Below are positions 1-5,164 of a stretch of DNA of 5,530 bases, piece after piece. The notes under the pieces are model-generated. The model had not been told where the DNA came from. It saw only the letters and a list, made by a program, of their open reading frames with translations, and searched no databases. Positions within the stretch are counted from its first letter, which is position 1, and each line of letters opens with the position of its first letter. The position numbers and the translations under genes are program-made. Source of the stretch: Rhodospirillales bacterium. Lineage in GTDB: Bacteria > Pseudomonadota > Alphaproteobacteria > Rhodospirillales > UBA2165. The stretch is taken from assembly GCA_013204125.1 (NCBI GenBank), contig JABMOP010000374.1, positions 1-5,530 on the forward strand. The letters run 5' to 3'.

Positions 1-860
1 ATCGAAAGCGCGGCGCCCGCCGATACCAGATTTCCGGTGCCGATCAGAAAGCCGATGGTGCCTGCCGAATATCCGATTTCTTTGAGCCAGACGCTATAGA
101 ACGCGGTCTGGATGCCGGACCCGGTCTGGCGCATCACGGTTGCCACGATGACCAGCGCCACCGCCGGTATGACCAGCGTCCCAAGCGCCGTCCGGTAATC
201 GGACCATCTGGGCAGCAATACGCTCAAAGCTTTGAGGGGCGCAGATCTGGTGTCGTCGGCTGGCGCTTCTCTTTTTTCGTCAAGCGGAATATCGGGCAGG
301 GTCAGGGCGGCAAAGGCGGCGGCCAGCACCCAGGCCGCGACCACATAGAAAGCGCCGGCGGGCCCCCAAAATTGCCAGGCGAGCCCGGCCAGCAGCGGCC
401 CGGCAAAACCGCCGAGGCGCGCCGCCGCCGTCATGCGCCCGGCATACACCGCGCGCCCTTTCAAGAGCTTGCCGACCAGCGATTGCGCGCCGATCCAATT
501 GGTGGTTTCGATGAAGCCGGTCAAAAGCTGCAAGAGGATCGCCGCCCAGATATAAGGCGCCGCCGGATAAAGAGCGACCAGGACGGCGCCGGTCAGCCCG
601 AGCGTTGCGATCACCCGGCGCGGGCCAAGGCGATCCATCAGCGCGCCGCCATGGATCGAAAAGCCGACCGACAGGACTTGGCGGGAGGCGATGATAAGGC
701 CGATCAACAAGGGCGATGCGCCAAGTTCCAGCGCCCATAACGGCATGACCACCGACATCATGGCGTTCATGTTGCCGGAGAATCCTGCGATCAAGTAGAT
801 GGAGCCTTGAAGCCTTAGGGAAAATGTTTCGGGTATGGTTTCGCTCTTGGTTTCGCTCAT
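1..860 (-). CDS. MFS transporter, C-terminal part beyond the left edge
   Basis: Inner-membrane transporter of the major facilitator superfamily; the substrate cannot be read from the sequence. The visible part is 286 residues from ATG 860, and the frame is still open at base 1. About eight hydrophobic segments can be seen, near residues 20-46, 50-70, 83-100, 102-118, 145-165, 168-188, 225-247 and 265-286. MFS motif A lies between segments 2 and 3 (GALMDRLGPRR, residues 72-82). A polar loop at about 190-222 separates the two halves. The start is the only ATG near the N-terminus; the frame reaches a stop at 891-893 with no other usual start between. The bases before it (CTCCACCC on this strand) hold no purine-rich ribosome-binding site. 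The first codons repeat AGCGAAACC, giving SETKSET. It is divergent from the second transporter. Family sure, function unknown. Confidence 0.9.
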   Translation of the reverse strand, partial: MSETKSETIPETFSLRLQGSIYLIAGFSGNMNAMMSVVMPLWALELGASPLLIGLIIASRQVLSVGFSIHGGALMDRLGPRRVIATLGLTGAVLVALYPAAPYIWAAILLQLLTGFIETTNWIGAQSLVGKLLKGRAVYAGRMTAAARLGGFAGPLLAGLAWQFWGPAGAFYVVAAWVLAAAFAALTLPDIPLDEKREAPADDTRSAPLKALSVLLPRWSDYRTALGTLVIPAVALVIVATVMRQTGSGIQTAFYSVWLKEIGYSAGTIGFLIGTGNLVSAGAALS

Positions 861-973
861 GGGTGGAGTTTCGGTTTTAAGTCGGAAAGATCAAGGCTCT
901 AAATCCCTATCTCCCTTAAGGATATTACAGCGAATTTTCTTGCGCCGGCGGGGCTTACTTGGCAAGAGAGCGC
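861..973. promoter_or_regulatory. Divergent intergenic region between two MFS genes
   Basis: This 113-bp gap must carry the start signals for both transporter genes unless they are read from elsewhere. It is AT-richer around 870-940 than the flanking genes. An exact 8-bp palindrome, CCTTAAGG, lies at 914-921 and could be the core of an operator, but a palindrome this short can occur by chance. I found no convincing -35/-10 pair on either strand; TATTAC at 923-928 is only a weak -10 candidate for the rightward gene. The regulatory role is inferred from position. Confidence 0.4.
964..970 (+). promoter_or_regulatory. Ribosome-binding site favouring the ATG at 974
   Basis: AAGAGAG stands three bases before ATG 974. 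It favours this ATG over the TTG at 959 in the same frame, which is preceded only by GGGG a few bases upstream. The spacing is short, so the choice is a preference rather than proof. Confidence 0.45.
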
Positions 974-2263
974 ATGTCTGTATCCGCTTCTTCATCGCCG
1001 CCTTCCCCTGAGCCGAAATCCTTCGCCGCCCTTCGTCATCCGGGCGCGCGCGCCTATCTGATCGGCTCGGCATTGGTGATGATGGCCGACGCCATCGAAC
1101 ACGTCATCTCCTATTGGATGATTTTCGAAAAATTTCACTCGCCGGCGCTTGGCGGCTTTGCCGTTGTCTCCCACTGGCTGCCATTTCTTTTATTTTCGGT
1201 GGCCGCCGGCGCCCTGGCCGACCGCTTCGATCCACGACGTATCATCCAGATCGGCATGGCGTTGTTCATGCTGGCCTCGGCCGCCTGGGGGGTGTTGTTT
1301 TTCACCGATAGATTGGAAATGTGGCACGCCGTCGTGATCCTGGTCGTGCATGGGATTGCCGGTGTCTTCTGGGGCCCGGCCGGCCAGATATTGTTGCACG
1401 ATATCGTCGGGCCGAAGCAGTTGCATAGCGCCGTTCGCATGCTCGCCACGTCGCGCACGCTCGGCTTGCTCGCAGGCCCTGCTATCGGCGGCGTTGCAAT
1501 GTTGGCCTTAGGGCCGGCGACGGCGGTGTTGTTGAACATGTTCATTTATTTGCCGCTCGCCTTGTGGCTGTGGAAAGCGCCTTACGGGCCAAAATTTCGC
1601 GACACGCCGCCGCCGCCAAGGACCGCCATTCGCGGATTTGGCGATATTTTGAATGCGATGCGGGTTGTTGCATCGAGCAAAATTCTCTTATCGCTGACTT
1701 TGTTGGCGGGTCTCGGCAGCCTGTTCGTCGGCAACGCCTATCAGGCGCAGATGCCCGAATTCGCGGCTGGTTTGAGCGCAGGTCTCAATGCCGCAGAAAC
1801 GAGCATTCGATATAATATCCTGTTCGCCGCCGGCGCTGCCGGGGCATTGACCGCCGGGCTGGTGCTGGAAGTGCGCTCAGCTTTGCAGCCGGGGTTGAAA
1901 GCGGCCTTTATCCTTGCCGCTTTGTGGTGCGTCGCGATCGGCGGTTTCGCGGTCGTTGGCACCTTTGCGGTCGGGGTAGCGTTGTTGTTCTCCGCCGGTT
2001 TCCTCTATCTGGCGTTCGGCTCTATGGCCCAGGCGATGGTGCAATTGAACGCACCGCCGGAAATTCGCGGCCGGGTGCTCGGGCTCTATTCGATGTCTTC
2101 GCTGGGTCTGATGACTTTTTCCGGCATGACCGTCGGTTTTGGCGGCAGCTTGATCGGCATACATTGGTCTTTGGGATTAAGTGCGGTTGCAATGCTGGCC
2201 GCCATTCTAGTCTTGGCATTCGTTGTGGCGCGGATGAAGCCGGTTTCCAAAACCGCCAGATAG
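974..2263 (+). CDS. MFS transporter, MFS_3 / EntS-like exporter group
   Basis: Complete inner-membrane transporter, 429 residues from ATG 974, close to the usual 400-430 for twelve-helix MFS proteins. A Ser/Pro-rich cytoplasmic N-terminus (residues 2-15) precedes about twelve hydrophobic segments, split by a central loop at about 201-235 that contains a run of four prolines. Motif A follows the second segment (GALADRFDPRR, residues 79-89). The stretch PPEIRGRVLGLYSM (361-374), before the eleventh segment, is typical of the MFS_3 'transmembrane secretion effector' group that includes the enterobactin exporter EntS. Export of a small molecule is therefore likely but the substrate is unknown. 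An in-frame TTG at 959 would add five residues. It differs from the divergent transporter on its left, so the pair does not look like a recent duplication. The oxygenase gene follows on the same strand after 119 bp, probably with its own transcript. Confidence 0.92.
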   Translation: MSVSASSSPPSPEPKSFAALRHPGARAYLIGSALVMMADAIEHVISYWMIFEKFHSPALGGFAVVSHWLPFLLFSVAAGALADRFDPRRIIQIGMALFMLASAAWGVLFFTDRLEMWHAVVILVVHGIAGVFWGPAGQILLHDIVGPKQLHSAVRMLATSRTLGLLAGPAIGGVAMLALGPATAVLLNMFIYLPLALWLWKAPYGPKFRDTPPPPRTAIRGFGDILNAMRVVASSKILLSLTLLAGLGSLFVGNAYQAQMPEFAAGLSAGLNAAETSIRYNILFAAGAAGALTAGLVLEVRSALQPGLKAAFILAALWCVAIGGFAVVGTFAVGVALLFSAGFLYLAFGSMAQAMVQLNAPPEIRGRVLGLYSMSSLGLMTFSGMTVGFGGSLIGIHWSLGLSAVAMLAAILVLAFVVARMKPVSKTAR

Positions 2264-2311
2264 ATTTCAGGCGGCGATGAGGCGGTCCGCAGGGACATGC
2301 ACCGTGATCCT

Positions 2312-2336
2312 AGTGCCGCTGCCTTTGCGGCCCACT
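2312..2336 (+). terminator. Possible hairpin terminator after the MFS gene
   Basis: AGTGCCGC (2312-2319) can pair with GCGG (2327-2330) and CACT (2333-2336), leaving two bulged C residues and a 7-base loop. That gives an eight-pair GC-rich stem about 50 bases after the transporter stop. No T-run follows (the next bases are ACAACCCCCC), so it would not be a classic Rho-independent terminator. It could equally stabilise the 3' end or mean nothing. Confidence 0.3.
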
Positions 2337-2352
2337 ACAACCCCCCTTCCCT

Positions 2353-2367
2353 AATGCGGTTGGCATT
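2353..2367. repeat. Short inverted repeat upstream of the oxygenase gene
   Basis: AATGC and GCATT flank a 5-base spacer (GGTTG), ending 15 bases before ATG 2383. The position suits an operator half-site pair or a leader hairpin. At five base pairs per arm, chance is a fair explanation. Confidence 0.3.
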
Positions 2368-2382
2368 GGTATTTTCCCTCCT

Positions 2383-3396
2383 ATGGAAGGTCATTCAACA
2401 TTGAGCGGGGCGATCCCGGTGATCGATCTCGGCCCCTATATTGCGGGCGCGCCTGGATCGGCGGGCCGGATCGCGTCTGAGCTTCGCCATATTCAGGAAA
2501 AGACCGGGTATTACTGCGTCATTAACCATGGCATTGATATGGGGCTTGTGCGAGGCGCGATCGAACAAGTGCGCCGCCTCCACGGATTGCCTTTGGACGA
2601 GCGTATGAAGTTGAAAGTGGATGAACGCTCCACCGGCTATATTCCTTTGAAATCCTCTGTCTATGTGACCTCGCCTTTAGGGGAGAATGATGCCGATAAG
2701 CGCGATTTGAATGAAAATTTCCGGATCGTCCGGGAACGCGCCGCCGATCATCCGTCGATCATGGCCGGGCGCCGCTTTACCGGTCCCAACAAATGGCCGG
2801 CGGAAGAATTATTGCCGGAGTTCAAGGCGCGCATGCTGGCGTATTTTGACGCCGCGGAGAAGCTTGGGCGCCGGCTGTTGCCGCTTTATGCGATGGCGCT
2901 GGGATTGGAGGCTAGTTTTTTCGATCCCTACTTCACCGATCCTACTTGGATGACCCGCAACGTCCACTACCCTCCGTTGGAACCGGAAGACAATCAATTC
3001 GCCGCATCGCCGCATCGGGATCACAGCTTCATCACCTTATTGCCGATGTCGAAAATACCAGGGCTTCAATTTCGGAACCCGGAAGGCGCGTGGATGGCGC
3101 CGGCATATGTGGAAAACGCAATTGTCGTCAATGGCGGCGAGTTTATGGAAAACTGGACCAACGGGCGTTTCATCGCGACGCCGCACCGGGTCCTGGCGCC
3201 TTTGGAGGATCGCTACATCATTGCTTTCTTTTTCAATCCCAACTGGGATGTTGTATCTGATCCGTTACCCGGTTGCACTGGGCCTGACCGCCCACCGGCG
3301 CATCGGCCGGTGCAATTTTTAAAGCATCTTTGTGACTATGTGGACGGCAATTACGTGGGCGGGAGCGGCGGTAAATTGGGCGGCGGCGGCGAGTAG
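2383..3396 (+). CDS. 2-oxoglutarate/Fe(II)-type oxygenase, isopenicillin N synthase family
   Basis: Probable soluble non-heme iron oxygenase with the double-stranded beta-helix fold, 337 residues from ATG 2383, the usual family length. The N-terminal domain starts IPVIDL (11-16) and continues with TGYYCVINHGI (41-51), the DIOX_N signature. The catalytic domain carries the HxD pair H211 and D213 in SPHRDHSFITLL and the distal H268 in ATPHRV, so all three iron ligands are present. The Arg of the co-substrate motif is R277, but the motif reads Arg-Tyr-Ile where the family normally has Arg-x-Ser. The family includes isopenicillin N synthase, plant-type hormone oxygenases and ethylene-forming enzyme; the substrate cannot be told here. 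The C-terminus ends in a Gly-rich tail (GGSGGKLGGGGE). CCTCCT directly precedes the ATG, so there is no normal ribosome-binding site; TTG 2401, with GGAAGG upstream, is an alternative start. It converges on hflX. Confidence 0.9.
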   Translation: MEGHSTLSGAIPVIDLGPYIAGAPGSAGRIASELRHIQEKTGYYCVINHGIDMGLVRGAIEQVRRLHGLPLDERMKLKVDERSTGYIPLKSSVYVTSPLGENDADKRDLNENFRIVRERAADHPSIMAGRRFTGPNKWPAEELLPEFKARMLAYFDAAEKLGRRLLPLYAMALGLEASFFDPYFTDPTWMTRNVHYPPLEPEDNQFAASPHRDHSFITLLPMSKIPGLQFRNPEGAWMAPAYVENAIVVNGGEFMENWTNGRFIATPHRVLAPLEDRYIIAFFFNPNWDVVSDPLPGCTGPDRPPAHRPVQFLKHLCDYVDGNYVGGSGGKLGGGGE

Positions 3397-3406
3397 CTTG
3401 CTACTC
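3391..3406. terminator. Hairpin shared by two convergent stop codons, possible bidirectional terminator
   Basis: GAGTAG, a 4-base loop CTTG, then CTACTC: a perfect six-pair stem. The left arm ends with the TAG of the oxygenase gene, and the right arm begins with the complement of the TAG of hflX. Further pairing of GGCG-type bases at 3385-3388 with 3407-3410 is possible across a 2-base bulge. No T-run follows on either strand, so a role in termination is inferred from position only. Confidence 0.4.
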
Positions 3407-4801
3407 CGCCATGTGGCGCGCACGTTCCGCGTCTTTTGGCGCCAAGCGCACGCGGACAGTCACGAACTCTTCGCCGTCATCGCGGCTGAGAACTTCGCCG
3501 TGAGCGTAAATCCAGGCAAGGCGGGCGCCGTCGGACCACGGGATACGTATATCCAATTCGATGTGGTTCGTTGCCAATAAATGATCGATGGCGTTCAATA
3601 GATCTTCGATGCCATCGCCGCTGCGGGCCGAAATGAGGGCAATGCGTCGATTGCTCTTGGCGGCGCGATTGCGCAAATTGACGACTTCGTCCGGAACCAG
3701 GATATCGGATTTGTTGAGCACTTCGATGATCGGTGTCGGTCCGCCCAATCCGTTACCGTCCGCAACATCCGCGGCGTCGTCATCGGTCCCCATCCCGAGG
3801 CCCTTCAAAACCTCCATCACGTCTTCTTTTTGAGCGTCGGTGTCGGCATGCGCCGCATCGCGAATATGGAGAAGAAGATCGGCTTCCTTGACCTCTTCAA
3901 GGGTTGCTTGGAACGCTTCGACCAATTCATGCGGCAAGTCGGATATAAAACCCACCGTATCGGAGAGGATGGCTATTTGGCCCGACGGCAGAGAAATTCG
4001 GCGCATGGTCGGATCTAAGGTGGCGAACAATTGATCACGCTGATCGACGCTTGAATTGGTCATGCGATTAAACAGTGTCGATTTACCGGCGTTGGTATAA
4101 CCGACCAGCGCAATGATCGGGAACGGTACGCGCCGCCTTGCCGTGCGGTGAAGCTCGCGCGTCCGGCGCACTTCGCCTAAATCTTTTTTTAAGCGCATTA
4201 AACGCTCGTCGATCATGCGGCGATCGGCTTCGATCTGTGTCTCGCCGGGGCCGCCGACAAAGCTAAGGCCGCCCCGTTGACGTTCTAGGTGAGTCCACGA
4301 GCGCACCAGCCGGCTGCGCTGATAGGTGAGTGCCGCCAGTTCCACCTGCAACGTGCCCTCGCGGGTGCGCGCGCGGGCGCCGAATATTTCCAATATCAGC
4401 CCGGTACGGTCGACAACCTTGCAATCCCAGGCTCGTTCCAGATTGCGTTGTTGAATGGGGCTCAGGCGCGCATCGACAACAACGACTTCGATGTCACCGG
4501 CAGCGATGATACCGCCAAGCCGGTCAACGTTGCCGCTGCCAAAAAGGGTTCCCGGGCGCGGCTTATGAATATGCAGTGCTTCCGAATGAATGATGTCGAG
4601 ATTGATGGCCTCGGCCAGACCCATCACTTCGGCAAGCCGCGCATCCGAATCCCGCGCCGCGCCGCGCAGGCCCGTTTTCAAGGCCGGGTGAACAACCAGC
4701 GCCCGCCCGGCAAGCGGCCGCGCGCTGATTTCATCTGGATCGCCGGATTGGTGCAAATTAGTCGCCAGCGGCCTCTTTGGCGTCCGCGTTTGCAGCCGCA
4801 C
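3401..4801 (-). CDS. hflX: GTPase HflX
   Basis: Ribosome-associated GTPase of the TRAFAC/Obg-HflX group. In well-studied bacteria HflX binds the 50S subunit and splits stalled or stress-damaged 70S ribosomes. The length is 466 residues if the GTG at 4801 is used. The N-terminal HflX domain shows LFGSGN (86-91), LSPIQQRNLE (113-122) and the Gly-rich FVGGPGETQIE (181-191), followed by a helical linker. The G domain has G1 GYTNAGKST (234-242), the G2 Thr in FATLDPT (259-265), G3 DTVGF (281-285), G4 NKSD (363-366) and G5 SAR (391-393). An acidic and Gly-rich insert (about 337-355) lies between G3 and G4. The GTG start overlaps hfq by 44 bases; TTG 4756, one base after the hfq stop, is the other choice, giving 451 residues. 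Neither has a well-placed ribosome-binding site, which suggests coupling to hfq translation. Confidence 0.96.
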   Translation of the reverse strand: MRLQTRTPKRPLATNLHQSGDPDEISARPLAGRALVVHPALKTGLRGAARDSDARLAEVMGLAEAINLDIIHSEALHIHKPRPGTLFGSGNVDRLGGIIAAGDIEVVVVDARLSPIQQRNLERAWDCKVVDRTGLILEIFGARARTREGTLQVELAALTYQRSRLVRSWTHLERQRGGLSFVGGPGETQIEADRRMIDERLMRLKKDLGEVRRTRELHRTARRRVPFPIIALVGYTNAGKSTLFNRMTNSSVDQRDQLFATLDPTMRRISLPSGQIAILSDTVGFISDLPHELVEAFQATLEEVKEADLLLHIRDAAHADTDAQKEDVMEVLKGLGMGTDDDAADVADGNGLGGPTPIIEVLNKSDILVPDEVVNLRNRAAKSNRRIALISARSGDGIEDLLNAIDHLLATNHIELDIRIPWSDGARLAWIYAHGEVLSRDDGEEFVTVRVRLAPKDAERARHMAE

Positions 4802-5063
4802 CTAAGGCAGCGTCCGCTTCCGCATCTTCCGTGCTTTCGGGTTCGAACAGCTGGACAGGTCCGGATGGCATCACCGTCGAAATGGCGTGCTTGTAGACAA
4901 GCTGAGTATGGCCATCACGGCGCAACAGCACCGAAAAATTATCAAACCAAGTAATAATACCCTGCAGCTTGACGCCGTTCACCAAAAACACGGTGACTGG
5001 GTTTTTATTTTTGCGAACGTGATTGAGGAATACGTCTTGGACGTTTTGTGATTTTTCTGACAT
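4758..5063 (-). CDS. hfq: RNA chaperone Hfq
   Basis: Hexameric Sm-like RNA chaperone that helps small regulatory RNAs pair with mRNAs. It has 101 residues; the Sm core fills about 8-73. Proximal-face residues Q9, D10, F12, K32 and Y57-K58-H59 match E. coli Q8, D9, F11, K31 and YKH. The lateral rim reads RKNK (17-20) in place of the E. coli RRER patch. The Sm2 segment YKHAISTVMPS (57-67) is intact. The distal-face Tyr25 of E. coli is Phe here (F26). The tail after residue 73 is acidic and Ala-rich (EDAEADAALGAAANAD), a common form of the disordered Hfq C-terminus. ATG 5063 has AGGGGG six bases upstream. It is followed by hflX, which overlaps or abuts it, and preceded by a HAD phosphatase gene 101 bp upstream on the same strand. 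Confidence 0.97.
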   Translation of the reverse strand: MSEKSQNVQDVFLNHVRKNKNPVTVFLVNGVKLQGIITWFDNFSVLLRRDGHTQLVYKHAISTVMPSGPVQLFEPESTEDAEADAALGAAANADAKEAAGD

Positions 5064-5069
5064 GGGTAT

Positions 5070-5075
5070 CCCCCT
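5070..5075 (-). promoter_or_regulatory. hfq ribosome-binding site within a hairpin loop
   Basis: AGGGGG lies six bases before the hfq ATG. It falls inside the 9-base loop of a possible 5-bp stem formed by GGTAT (5083-5079 on this strand) and ATACC (5069-5065). The site itself is clear; control by the hairpin is inference. Confidence 0.6.
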
Positions 5076-5095
5076 GAAATACCGGGTCTATTGTA

Positions 5096-5101
5096 ATTAT
5101 A
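5096..5101 (-). promoter_or_regulatory. Candidate -10 element for hfq
   Basis: An exact TATAAT on the minus strand, 32 bases upstream of the hfq ATG, would give a leader of roughly 25 bases. At the expected spacing of 17 bases the -35 position reads GCGAGT, which is a poor match to TTGACA. The region is AT-rich, so a chance match is possible. A separate hfq promoter is plausible given the 101-bp gap after the upstream gene. Confidence 0.35.
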
Positions 5102-5126
5102 AAAATGTGCGTTAATACACTCGCAC
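5101..5126 (-). terminator. Weak terminator-like hairpin after the HAD gene
   Basis: On the minus strand GTGCG (5126-5122) and CGCAC (5111-5107) can pair around a 10-base loop. One A and then five T residues (5105-5101) follow. The stem is short and the loop long, so it would be a weak Rho-independent terminator at best. Its T-run leads straight into the TATAAT proposed for hfq. Confidence 0.35.
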
Positions 5127-5164
5127 GCGGACTATATTACACTGGAAGCCTGTCTTTGGAAGAC

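Noticed and set aside
280..740. Open frames on both strands within the left MFS gene
   Set aside because: They are out of frame with, or antisense to, the transporter reading frame that runs from 860 to the left edge. Their translations are Arg-rich and featureless.
1135..1545. Antisense 136-codon frame inside the second MFS gene
   Set aside because: The plus-strand frame has clear membrane segments and MFS motifs over the same bases; the antisense product has no recognisable domain.
3355..3396. Gly-rich end of the oxygenase as a sign of a frameshift
   Set aside because: Family-like sequence continues to about residue 325 (HLCDYVDGNYV), close to the normal end of the family, so the tail is a short extension rather than evidence of a lost frame.
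2383..3396. Oxygenase as true isopenicillin N synthase of a beta-lactam pathway
   Set aside because: The fold and iron ligands fit the wider family, but the Ser of the Arg-x-Ser motif is absent and no ACV synthetase or other beta-lactam gene is nearby.
4289..4954. Long open frame (221 codons) on the plus strand across hflX and hfq
   Set aside because: It lies entirely antisense to two clearly conserved genes, and its translation is Arg/Pro/Gln-rich with no recognisable domain, as expected for an opposite-strand shadow in GC-rich DNA.
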